The notes under the pieces were generated by a model, which was not told the DNA's origin, did no database searches, and saw nothing but the letters and a program-made list of their open reading frames with translations. The position numbers were made by a program, and so were the translations under genes. Of a stretch of DNA of 64,000 bases, positions 25,700 through 36,071 are shown in pieces. How positions within the stretch are numbered: the stretch's first letter is position 1; the number at the start of each line of letters is the position of its first letter. This DNA comes from Chrysoporthe austroafricana (taxonomy: Eukaryota; Ascomycota; Sordariomycetes; Diaporthales; Cryphonectriaceae): contig JYIP02000001.1 of assembly GCA_001051155.2 (NCBI GenBank), positions 4,278,001 to 4,342,000 on the forward strand, in the 5' to 3' direction.

Positions 25700-28600
25700 G
25701 TTATTTAGGTTGCTAACCGGTTCTTAGCTGTTCTCGCTTGAATAGTATCTTTTCCATTTGATTAGGTATTCCTTATATCTGACTGGTTCTCGATATTTAA
25801 GGATTCGTTCTATTTCGTATTCTGGTTTATTGCTTTCCGCTTGCGCTATATTATTTGTTTCGGCTGCTTTGGGTACGGGCTTAAGGAGCGAAATATGGAA
25901 AACTGAGTAGATTCTTATTCCGTAAAGTAGTGCGAGTTCAAAATTGATATCTAAGATTTTCCTTAGGATTTTGAATAGTCCCAGTTTCTTATAATCCAAT
26001 AAATAAGAAGGTCTTATTATTTTGATATGCTCCTTTTGTTATATAAAGTAAACTTTATCCCCTTTTTATAGGAATAGTCCTTTAATCCTTTTGGAATTAG
26101 CGTATTTCGTTATTCTTTTTTATACAAATTTCAGTTCTTTCTGAAATTCTTTTTAAACCTTTTTAATCTTTTTGATTCGCTTTTTTGCTGCTTTTGCGTT
26201 TGCTCCTAATAATTTATCGTAATAAGCTATCGGGTTATAGCCATATAACGCATAAAATAATAACTTCTTTATTATACTTATATTTGCGCTATTATATACA
26301 AACTGTATTAAAGGCAATAAGTTAACCCAATTATTCTATTCGTAGTTTATATAGTGCTATAAGTATTGTTTAATAATTTAGTTCGTTTATTTTATTTATC
26401 TGTCCGTTTGTAAATAGAATGCTATAAATATCTTTTATTACGTTCTGAATAGTTTTATAAGCGATATCCAGAAGTTTAATACGAACTTCTTATTTCTATC
26501 GGAAATAATTTCTTTAAGCATGCTATAATTGGCTATAACCGTTTTGAAAAATATATATGCGAAATCTTTTGTTATGCTGCTTTCCTTATATAAAAGGAAG
26601 TAAGCGTATTTACTTAATTTGCAAACCATTACTAAAATACTATCGTATTGCATTTTAGTTAAAAGTTTTCGTAAAAGGGGTAGCTTAGTAATGAAATCCT
26701 AGCTAATAGATTGCCAAACCGTTCCTAGAATAAGGAATGATTGGAATAATCTATAGGGTTTATAGTATTCAATCTTGTTCTTCCTGTAATTATTGCATTT
26801 TCGTAAGATTTTCTTAATCCTTTTCCTTAATCCTAAAAGGTTCTAATATTTCTTAATTCTTTCGTACGTAGCTCTGATTCTTTAATAGCCGTATATTAAT
26901 ATATTATATATATTTCGGATATATTCGTTCTGTTCTTTAAGGATTATATTTTCTAATTTTTTCTTATTATTGCTAATTTTGATAATTATATCGAGTTTTC
27001 TAGTTTCGTTTACAAAATTGCCGTTTTTATCTTGCCGAAAGATATTTTGGAATTCTTTTGGCTTAGCGCTTTAATAGTCTGACCGTTTGCTAAATATATC
27101 TGCTTTGCCGTTTTCTAATCTTTTGTAATAAACGATTTTTAAGTCGAATTGTAAAAGGAATTCTGCTTATTTAACTTATCGCTTATTCAAGATTTTCGTT
27201 ATTATGAATATTATTAAGTTTTTGTAATTGGAATGCATTATAATCTGGTATTTTATTCCGATTAAGTAATACTGCTATTTTTCGAATGCTTTTATAATTG
27301 CTATTAATTCCTTATTCGGGATGCTATAATTGAATTCTGGGCTATTTAGTTTTTTCGAGAAATTGCTTATAATCTTAAAGCGTCCTTAATTATTTTGTTA
27401 GCCTAATTATCTTCCTAATATATAATCTAATATATCGATTTCGATTTCAAATAGCTTATTTAGGTTTGTTTTGCAAAATATAAGCTTTAATATTATTCGT
27501 TTTTTAATTTTATTGAATGCTTCCTATATTTCTTATATCTATTCGAATTTTCGGTCTTTTTTCGTAAAATCTATAAAGGGTTATACGATTTTGCTATAAT
27601 CCCGAATGAATTATTAGTAAAAGTTAACATAGCCGAAAAATGCTTTGATTTCTTTCGTTTTTTCTAATATAAGCCATTTTTTTATTGCTTAGACTTTATT
27701 TTTCTATATATTAATTTTGCTTAATTCTATCGTATAACCGAAATAATTGACTTTTTGCTAATGGAAGCAGCATTTGCTCAGTTCGATTAGGAATTTATTA
27801 TTTTGCAAAGTTTGGAATACTTATTATATATATTATTTATAAGATTTAAGATCTTTCGAATAAATAAGGATATTATTAAAGTAAATAATAATAGTAATAT
27901 TCAAATATTCGCGAAAGATATTATTAATTATTTTTTGGAAAAATATAAGCGCATTAATTAGTCTAAAGGGTAAAATTATATATTCGAAATATTTATAATG
28001 TATTCTGAATGCTATTTTCCAAATATTATTTTCTTTAATTTAAATATAATAGTATTTTTCCTTAAAGTTTAGTATAATAAATTAGTTTATTCCGATTAAT
28101 CGATCTTGCATTTCTCTTATTAGGAATAAAGGATAGCAGTTCTTAATCGTAATATTATTAAGCTATTTGTAATCTATATAAAGTTATAATTTGCTATTCT
28201 TTTTAAATACGAATAGGATTGAATATTTTGCGAGTAATTATAATTTCCGTATATAACTTCTTTTTAAGTTTTTATCGATATATTCCTTAAATATTTCGAG
28301 TTTTGCTTAATCGAGTTTATAGATAAAATAATTCTTGGGTTTTGTTCTTTCTTTCAGTAAGATTTTATAGTTAAAAGGGCCGTATTCCGGCAAACCGATA
28401 TTGAATTTCCCTTGCTATAGTTTCTTGAACTTATAGTATTCTCGTAATATATTTTTGAGTTTTAATAGCAGTTTTTTTTCGTTTTTTGCAATTTGGAAAA
28501 ATAAGAAATACCGTTAAGCATATCTTTCTTCCGTTATTTCCTTCTTTCATTTATATATCCTGATTTCTAATAGCTTCGGGTATTTATTATTTGTAAAGCC

Positions 28601-29450
28601 GAATTTCTTTTCGTAGCTCTTTTATGCTTATTATACTGGAAACTAGATTTCCTTGTAATTCTATAATTTATATAGTTTCGTAACATTCTATATCGGATCA
28701 GTTCTTTGTTAATTGCTAATTGCTTGAATTCTTAATCCGTTCCTAATCCGTACTTATAAGTTCGAAATATCCGTAACTTTTCCCTATCGTTTAGCAAGTA
28801 TTTTTGCTTTAAAGGTATATCTAAGCCTATTTGAATGCATATTCTTAATGCTATCTTTAGTAATTAGGACTTTTTTTTTTCCGTTAATTGCAATCTTTTT
28901 AATAAGTACGGTTAATTCCTATAAAATCTAGCCAGTAATCCAATCGATATAAAGGTTATGCTCTTTAAGCTATAATATCTTTAAGATCAATTTATATTAT
29001 GCTATATCTGTAATATCGAAAATAATATTTGTTATAAAGCTTTGGATTAAGATAAGTAAATAATCAGTTTCTATATCGATTATACTGAAATTGTATATAA
29101 CCGCTTTTCTTTCTATAATATTGAATCTATAAAAGTCTTTCTTTTGCATTTAGGGAATCCATTCCTTATTAACGATTTCTGGCAAAATAAAATTTCTTTA
29201 TACGCTATTATCCAATAATGCGTTATAATATTGCCTATTAATATATATATCCAGAATAATATATTTTTCTTTATTATCTATAATAATATATAGGGACTTT
29301 ATAATTCTGATTGGCTATTATCCTTTTACAAGCGATCTTTCCCTTTTGGGTTATTTTATACTTATTTTACTGCTTGCTTTGCTAGCTTTCTTGCCTGGCT
29401 TTAAGTATATTGCTTTGCCTTTTCAGCTTTTTGCAATTAGTATTATTTTT
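25700..29450 (-). pseudogene. B2 pol remnant: RT, RNase H, integrase, chromodomain
   Basis: Reading minus: the RT active site is YFNNILIYSK at 27883-27854, where the family has Y[FLV]DDILIYS; both catalytic Asp codons have become AAT, as RIP G-to-A would give. The RT thumb follows near 27700-27600, RNase H near 27450-27150, and the integrase core at 26653-26438 with MVCKLSKYAYF and EIISDRNKKF. The C-terminal part and chromodomain at 25999-25724 include EIERILKYREPVRYKEYLIK. The 25999-25724 stretch is fully open (91 codons); the rest has many stops. Confidence 0.82.
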
Positions 29451-31387
29451 TGGCTTTATCTTATATATAAATAGAGCATACCGATATATAGCATTATTTC
29501 CATATTATTCTTCCTTGAATACATTTCTATAAATAATTATCAAATAATCCGATATAAGCGTTATCGCATTCGATATACAAAACTCTTCTATATTTTCTTT
29601 GGGATTCTATAATAAATTGAATTAATTAATTCTATTCCTTGATTGGGAACTAATTGTATTTAACTTTCTCGCTAAAATATATTTAGCAATTATAATATAT
29701 ACAATATATCTAAGCAAATTTATAATATCGAAAGTATAAGTAATTGATTTTTCTATCTTTTTAAGGTTTGCATTCGCTATTTTGAAACGGAATACTTTGG
29801 AAAAGTTCTTATAGTATAAGCTCGTAAATAAAATGCTTAATTTTCGTATATTTGATTATCTAGCTGCTATGCTTTTGTTATAGCTATCTCGTACTTAGGA
29901 TACCGTACTTTTCCGATTCTTTTTCGAATATAAGGGTTAGTAAATTATCTGGCTATCGATCTAATAATACCGTTTCTTTTATTGCTATACCGGGTATTAA
30001 TATTATTATATTTAAAATGCCGAATTCTTTTTTTATTATTATTTCTTATTATTTGTCGAAATATATTTTTAAGAAAAACTATTTTAAATCCTTTTCTTTA
30101 ATATTCAGTAAATTGATTAAGCAATCTGAATTGCTATTATTTATAGCCGTATCGTAAAAAAGGCCTTTTTTTCCTATAACGAATTATCTTTATTTTTTAA
30201 ATTTATATAAAAACTATCCTAAACCTTCTTTCGCTAAGAAATGCAATAAGCAATAATTCTAATAGCAAGCTATCCAATTCGTATTGCTATAATTAAGGTC
30301 CGCTATTTACTTTAGTAAGATATTATTATTTAGCTAATTGGGTTCTTATTACTAAGCGATATTAATTTATCTTTCCGGGATTAGCTTCCATTCTCGCTTC
30401 TTTTTCTCTTAATAGCAATTGCGGGCAATATATCCTTTCTTGCTATAATTATAATAAGTAATTCTTTTGCATTATTCTCGCATAAAGGTATCTAATTCTA
30501 TAAGTCCGGTATATATCGTATTTAAATAAGCTATATTATTTCGGCTGCCGTATTAGAATTTGCATTTTCTAAAGTTAAATTAATACCGAAAAGTATTATT
30601 ATAGTTCTTTTATTATTATTATTTCCATTCGTAAAGCCGATTATCGATACGAATAGCCTTATTAATAAACTTATTGAATTTTTCGAATCGGTTTTCCTTA
30701 TAGAATTCGTCCTTAACTTTTTCCTTAAATTTTGCATAATAAACGTCTATAAAAGGCTCGTTTTCGTAATCGAAATAAGCAATAATTTGTTTGAATTTGG
30801 CTATATAGTCTGCTGCTAATCCTATCTGCCAAAATGCTTCCAATTGCTGCATTACAGTATATTATTTATCCGGGTTTCCGAAAATTTTAGTAAGGGCTTT
30901 TTCGAAATTGGAATAGTATTGGAAGATGCGTTTAGTATTTTCGGAACGGAATGCATTGTCGTTATCCAAATTATTACGAAAAGTAAGTTCCTATTACTGG
31001 AATGCTATTCTTTCGAATCGGCTTCTCGCGAAATCAATCTTATTGTAAGTAATTCTGAACTGGGTACTATAATGCTTGAAATAAGCTTTAAATTGGGTTA
31101 AAAAGGCCTGAAAGTCTTTGCGAATGCCTTTATAGGGCCCAAACTTGTCAAGTTTGAAAGCCTTGGCTTGCTAAAAAGCGTTAAGGCGGAAAACTTTATT
31201 CTTAACTTCCTCGAGCTATTAGTATAAGGCTATATTTTGTTCCTGGAATTATTCGTTAATAAAGATAACCGGGTTTCCTTCTTAAAGGACTTAATTGCTA
31301 GAAAAAAATAAAGTCTAGAACGCTATTGTATTCCGATATTATTCAAAGGGAATATACTGAACCGTTCTTGAATAAGAGTTATCAAAA
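29450..31387 (-). pseudogene. B2 gag region
   Basis: An open stretch at 30852-30619 reads like a retrotransposon Gag core (ADYIAKFKQIIAYFDYE, then FYKENRFEKFNKFINKAIRI and DNRLYEW). This is the typical capsid pattern of fungal gypsy elements. Stops break the rest. A region near 30430-30475 with Tyr/Cys-like codons could be the zinc knuckle, but I could not prove it. It lies directly downstream of the 5' LTR on the minus strand. Confidence 0.7.
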
Positions 31388-31827
31388 TGTTATAAACGCT
31401 ACAGCAATCCTAGAATATACCGTAAAGTCAAAAGGTTTTATGCTAGCAAGAGCGGTGCCAAGTATAAGCCTTAAGTAAGGGAATACGATTTACCGAGTAT
31501 CGCAATATTCATAAGTCTTGGGCGATTATCAGTAGTAGAGTCCAACTGATACTTAGATTGATAACTAAAGAGCTATTATCTATCTGGTAGATATCTTGTC
31601 TTTATATATCCAGCTTTTCAGTATGGGATTACCGGCTCGTTAGATAAGCTGGTAAGCCGGGCTTACCGGCTTACTTGGTAATCCAATGATCTTTATCTTA
31701 TCCAATCCTAACCTTAGCTTATATAAGCATTTGTTGGGTTCTGCAGCTAGGCCCGAAAATCCTGGCACTGAATGGGCCGTTTTCCTGGGTGGTATCATAC
31801 CTCGGCTCTGCATATTGGTTCATAACA
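31388..31827 (-). repeat. B2 5' LTR
   Basis: 440 bp bounded by TGTTAT and ATAACA. It contains the palindrome GGTAAGCCGGGCTTACC at 31651-31667. It is less mutated than the 3' LTR at 24498-24943. On the minus strand it would hold the element's promoter. Confidence 0.85.
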
Positions 31828-31832
31828 CTACC

Positions 31833-32205
31833 CGAAAAACTTCTATAACCGCTTACGTAACCTAGGGTTAGGGTTACGAAAGAAGTAGGATTTAAGGATT
31901 TGCTCTAAATCCGGCAGATCCAGGATCTGGTAGTTTGCCGCAAATCCAGCAGAGCTATACTGAAAAGCTGGATATATAAGGCCAAGATATCTACTAGATA
32001 AGATTACTATAGCTTTTCAGTCATGAATCTAAGTATTACCTGGACCCTATAGTATCCCCGAGTGATAGCCATATAGGCTTATGAATATTGCGAACATCTA
32101 TTGAACGCGTTTCCAGTATTCAAGGCTGTACTTGGTACCGCTCTTGCTAGCATAAACTCCTTTGACATTACAGTTTATCCCAGGATTACTGCAGCGTTCA
32201 TAACA
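31833..32205 (+). repeat. B1 3' LTR, second part (right of B2 insertion)
   Basis: From about 31957 (ATACTGAAAAGCTGGATATA) to the ATAACA end at 32205, this is the reverse complement of the B2 LTR R-U5 part, so it runs in B1 orientation. The first 120 bp are a diverged U3 that includes AGGGTTAGGGTT. With 24421-24497 it rebuilds a 450-bp LTR. After 32205 the DNA is no longer AT-rich, so this is the outer edge of the transposon block. Confidence 0.72.
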
Positions 32206-32459
32206 CCCTGGCATACGGGCCATATCCTGGCCCGTGCCCATATGCCAGAGTGAACAGCTCTGGCTGTCCCATACTGGCTATCCCACATCAATACTACCCA
32301 CACTCGTGTTCTGCAGGAAACAGACTTAAGACAACGTGTTCCGAGCACTAGCTTGACTGGTTACTTACTGGTTCTATTTGAATCCTTGCGAGTTTTGACA
32401 TATCAAGTGACCCCATTAACCACTTTCAATCCAAACGTTATGTTCGGGCTCAAGATTTT
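32206..32459. other. Transition from transposon block to genic DNA
   Basis: GC content rises at once after the B1 LTR end. The five bases after the LTR are CCCTG, the expected target duplication of B1, whose left partner is not in the window. No gene seen. Confidence 0.4.
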
Positions 32460-33170
32460 TTGGTCGTCATCTATTTGTCTACAGCTCCAGGGAAGGCCTT
32501 GCGAGGCTGTTTCTACGAATTGCTCAAAGATATGAAAAGGATCAGTTCTTTAGTCGAGTATACAGGGCTGCCCGAATCCGAATCATTTTTGCGATCCTAT
32601 CACAAAGCTATGCGCCGCCTTGTTTCTAGAATTCTCGACGACCTTACGAAAGCCTTGGACAGATCAAAACGTTCAAAGATTGTTGCCAATCCCTCCTGGA
32701 ACTGCTCGGCAAAATCGAATGCGATTCGGACGATAATTCTTGGTTCCGCACTATGATACTAGGAAACGGCTAGACAAAAGCCTATAAACAGGCTTATGAG
32801 CTATATCAAGCCATCCTGACGGTAGCGCGCAGCAAATATCACTCTTCGAGAGGAGATAGAATAATCTTGTAGCAGATTGAATTCGAAAAGAAGAAAAAAC
32901 AAAAAAACAACAAAGCTTGATCTAGACGACTCTCAACCTGGGCAACGGTACAATCGCCGAAGAAGAGGCAGCGCGATCGAGCTTCTGGAGGAAAGCCACC
33001 AGTCGCTGGTAAATACTATGCAGTGCTGCGACGAACTTTTGCTTTCCGAACTCATTGAGGTTTTAAGGGACATCAATTCATACCTGGAAGAGCTGATAAA
33101 AAACACAGAAGAAATCAAGGTGAGGAAGGGCTCCAAGGGTCGCGTTGGAGCGCTTACGAGGCTTGGCTAA
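32460..33170 (+). pseudogene. Broken ORF of unknown family near the transposon edge
   Basis: Two open pieces, 32460-32756 and 32877-33170, lie in the same frame, separated by 120 bp with several stops. A neighbouring frame across the gap also reads as plausible protein (KAYKQAYELYQAILTVARSK), suggesting frameshifts in a decayed gene. The second piece is charged and helical (AIELLEESHQSLVNTM, EVLRDINSYLEELIKNTEEI). It faintly resembles the helical N-terminal domains of fungal STAND proteins, but I would not assign that. Alternatives are a short spliced gene or chance ORFs. Confidence 0.3.
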
Positions 33171-33839
33171 GAGGTGGAGGGGTAGAGGATGGGGTCCGTG
33201 TGTGATCTCCAAAAGGGCAATGCGAGCTTACACGAGGCGCCCATATGGGGATGGCGGGCATTGGTGGGCACGTGTGGGCAGGTGCATGTGGTTCATTGCT
33301 TAATTAATTACTTACTATATCGCTGCATAGATCTCATGGCCGGTATTTGGACAACAACATTCAAAACGTGTGGACTTGCAGCCGTGTTCACACGCCAGGC
33401 AGCGCAGCAGGTCTTCGAACGGGCGACCATGATCCTACGCAAGTTGCTTGCCTAGCGCGCCACATTCCGTACCCTTTTTACGGTAAAATTAGCACTCGCT
33501 TGCTGCAGTCAGCGCTATTTATCCTTCGGATGCCATTGCGACTTATCCGTAAGCAGGCTCACCTACTTATTATCCGCAAGTGAGGAGTACCGAGATAAGC
33601 AGGTGAATACATCTCACTCTCGTCTTCATTCTTAACAAGTATGCTGCTTCAGGCTCCAAGAAAGCTTGTCTCTTGATGGAGCCAGATCGAGTTGAGGCTT
33701 GTTACCTTGGTATCCCTCTGCAACATCTTTGTCAAAACGAATTATACTCTCACTGCCTTGAGATGCCATTTGCAACGCTATGAGGGGCCAAAAGTCTCTC
33801 GGTGACCGATGATAATGCGACCTTGAATCACACCTCACC
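33171..33839. other. Intergenic, upstream of the acyltransferase gene
   Basis: No gene seen. It contains an imperfect inverted repeat, TCACCTACTTAT at 33559-33570 and ATAAGCAGGTGA at 33595-33606, and serves as the 5' region of the acyltransferase gene. Confidence 0.35.
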
Positions 33840-35282
33840 ATGCGCACTGCATACTCGTTCATCTTTAACCTCATCCAAATCCTCTCTCCAAGCTGTTTCC
33901 GATCCTACACATCTTGCACCGCTCAACAAGATGACTCCCTGGTTTTAGCCCATCTGCATGGCCTCCGGGGCTTGGCCGTCTTTCTGATCTACACATCCGC
34001 CTTTTGTCTTCCTCTCGACCCCCTTACACCGTCCACTTTGGCCTCTAGGCCCGTCGAAGACAATGGCGAAGCCGAAGGTAGTGTCAGAAACGACGCTCTT
34101 TCCTTTCCGCCCCTCTCTCTGCCCGTCCTCCGGCTCTTTCACAGCGGACCGGCCATGGTCTCCATCCTCTTCGTCACGTCCGGCTACCTCTTTTCCGCGC
34201 ACGCCGTGCGCCTTGCCCGGAAGCGGACCTACGACGAGCTCATTCGCTCCTCCTCCGCCAGCCTCGTCAAGCGCACCATTCAGCTCCTCTTCCCGGCCGT
34301 CGTTGTCTCTCTCACCACCCTCGTCCTCGTCTGCCTGCACTGGTACGGCCCTGACCGGGCCCTCGACCCTCATGCCGTTTTCCCGGACTTCACGCAGCCG
34401 CTCCTCCCGCCTGACCACCCCGGGGGCCTGGGTACCGCTCTTCTCGACTGGCTGGGTTTTATCTTGCGCGAGGTCCTCAATCCGTTCGACTGGCGGCCTA
34501 TGTGGATGAAGCCTGTGAGCCTGTACGGGCAGCACCTTTGGGTGGTCGCGTACGAGTTCCGGTGCTCGCTAGTGTTGACGGCAGTCATGTCGGTCACGCT
34601 GAGGATGGAATCCGCGCCCAAGCGCAGCGGGTTACTGGTCGGCGTGATTGCGTATTGCGCTGCGTGGGAGAGGGGGGATATCGTACTCTTTCTGGCAGGG
34701 CACATGCTTGCGCTTCACGAGACGGGAAGACAGTATGAGTATGAGCGGCAAGAAGGTGAGGAAGGCGACGGGCCGTTAGCGTACGTGGCTGGGTCTAACC
34801 TGCGAATGGACCGCTTACTAGTCTACCTGCCGTGGATGGGGAGTCTATGGCTCCTGTCCTTTCCCTACGAGTACGCGCAGGATACACCGGGCTTCCAACT
34901 CCTCGCTACGACGGGGATCACAAGAGAGTTATGGCACAGCATCGGCGCAACGCTGCTGGTTTGGTCCGTGGGAAGACTGAGGCTGGCCAGGATTCTGCTG
35001 CTCTCCGACGCTGTTCAGTATCTAGGCCATATTTCGTTGGCTCTGTACCTGGTCCACGAGCCTGTGCTCCAGGTCTGGGGCTGGTTTTTGACGGGTTGGC
35101 TCTTGAATGGCGAACAGACCACTTCGAGCGCTGCAGTACCTGCGTTATTCGTGGGATCTACCACGGTAACAGGGATTGTTGTCTGTATAGCGGATCTGTT
35201 CTGGAGAATAGTAGAGGTGCCCTCCACAAAGATGGCACAGGAGGTCTACCGGCGCGCCATAGATGGGTTGGATGACGCATAA
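33840..35282 (+). CDS. Acyltransferase 3 family integral membrane protein
   Basis: 480 codons without an intron, with a good start context (CACCATGC). The fold of the acyltransferase 3 family is evident: HLHGLRGLAVFL at about residues 39-50 and the fungal signature LRLFHSGPAMVSILFVTSGY at about 97-116. NPFDWRPMWMK and YGQHLWVVAYEFRCS follow at about 216-243. A late LYLVHEPVL lies near residue 405. Several hydrophobic spans indicate a multipass membrane protein. The family transfers acyl groups to membrane-exposed sugars or small molecules; in filamentous fungi these proteins appear in surface-induced and secondary-metabolite contexts. Substrate cannot be told from sequence. The family consensus for the second motif is HLWTIPxEF; here it reads HLWVVAYEF, a modest departure. 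Confidence 0.88.
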   Translation: MRTAYSFIFNLIQILSPSCFRSYTSCTAQQDDSLVLAHLHGLRGLAVFLIYTSAFCLPLDPLTPSTLASRPVEDNGEAEGSVRNDALSFPPLSLPVLRLFHSGPAMVSILFVTSGYLFSAHAVRLARKRTYDELIRSSSASLVKRTIQLLFPAVVVSLTTLVLVCLHWYGPDRALDPHAVFPDFTQPLLPPDHPGGLGTALLDWLGFILREVLNPFDWRPMWMKPVSLYGQHLWVVAYEFRCSLVLTAVMSVTLRMESAPKRSGLLVGVIAYCAAWERGDIVLFLAGHMLALHETGRQYEYERQEGEEGDGPLAYVAGSNLRMDRLLVYLPWMGSLWLLSFPYEYAQDTPGFQLLATTGITRELWHSIGATLLVWSVGRLRLARILLLSDAVQYLGHISLALYLVHEPVLQVWGWFLTGWLLNGEQTTSSAAVPALFVGSTTVTGIVVCIADLFWRIVEVPSTKMAQEVYRRAIDGLDDA

Positions 35283-36071
35283 TATATTCCGCAGTACCAC
35301 AGCAGCACATGGCTTGTTTTTCGAGAAGCGGTGCCAGTATTTAGGGGTAAAGAGTGAAGAGTTCACTAGGTAGTTAAACAACTAGTAAGGCACTAGTTGA
35401 AGTTGGTGCTTATATTATAAGTACAAGGTGTCAGGGAAACGCGTACTCATTGAAGAAGAAAATGGGCGGTTAATACATCAGGATAAACACCACTACTAGG
35501 ACTAGCGTCCCTATAGTCCCATGGATTATATGTCTCCTATATACCGCAGAAGTAACGACGACAAGTCCCCGCTCAACGTTCAAGACGTGGACCATTTTTA
35601 GATGTTCTACCAGCACTAGCACCAAACTCGCAAGGATAGCATGGCTGATCCCGAGAGCAGAAAAAAAAAAAAATAATGCCTTAAAAAGATCCTAAATTGG
35701 TGGGACAATTGAATTTGCAGCGTCCGGTCTCATAATCCTGTCAGCGCGATACTCATCGTTATGGTAGTGTTGGTTCTTGAAATTTACTCGCCGGCACAGA
35801 GAAGATTTCAGTATGCATAGCTATCGCGAGTATGATCTCATTGCTAACAATTAGGTAGCCGTATGTTCTGGCGGACAAGTCAATAGTTACGGTGCAGGAA
35901 AGCCACCTTTTGGGCGGGGCGGCGCCGTTGTGAAACAGACAAGAGGAGAATCCAAGTGCAAATATGGGTACGTTAAATATTGATATTAACCACGCTGATC
36001 CAAATAGCAAAACCAGAATAGAGATGAAACTGAACGGGCGCGAACTCTATATTCTATGGGAACCTTCTTTA
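35283..36071. other. Intergenic between convergent acyltransferase and GPI16
   Basis: About 790 bp of 3' sequence with an A-rich run near 35661-35674. No convincing gene: a short minus-strand frame at 35759-36010 shows no recognisable features. Confidence 0.4.

Larger units (their letters stand above)
24498..31827 (-). mobile_element. Complete Ty3/gypsy LTR retrotransposon B2, 7.3 kb, nested in B1 LTR
   Basis: Direct LTRs at 24498-24943 and 31388-31827 bound a 7,330-bp element coding on the minus strand. The right LTR has perfect TGTTAT...ATAACA ends; the left shows the same ends after G-to-A and C-to-T. Five-base flanks are CTACT (24493-24497) and CTACC (31828-31832), a target duplication differing by one C-to-T change. 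Inside, reading minus, are gag, RT, RNase H, integrase and chromodomain, all broken by stops. An antisense ORF lies before the 3' LTR. B2 inserted into the 3' LTR of B1. Confidence 0.88.

Noticed and set aside
30844..31101. 85-codon plus-strand frame in the B2 gag region
   Set aside because: Antisense to gag in RIP-mutated DNA and no counterpart in B1; likely chance.
31864..31877. AGGGTTAGGGTT resembling telomere repeats
   Set aside because: Only about two units, and it lies inside the U3 of the B1 LTR fragment; no array and no sign of a chromosome end.
1..32205. CRISPR, tRNA or rRNA genes in the AT-rich block
   Set aside because: No regular repeat-spacer pattern and no tRNA arm motifs were seen; the regular features are explained by retrotransposon copies.
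33945..34535. 196-codon minus-strand frame
   Set aside because: Lies wholly antisense to the acyltransferase gene, with no domain and low-complexity Glu/Gly/Arg content.
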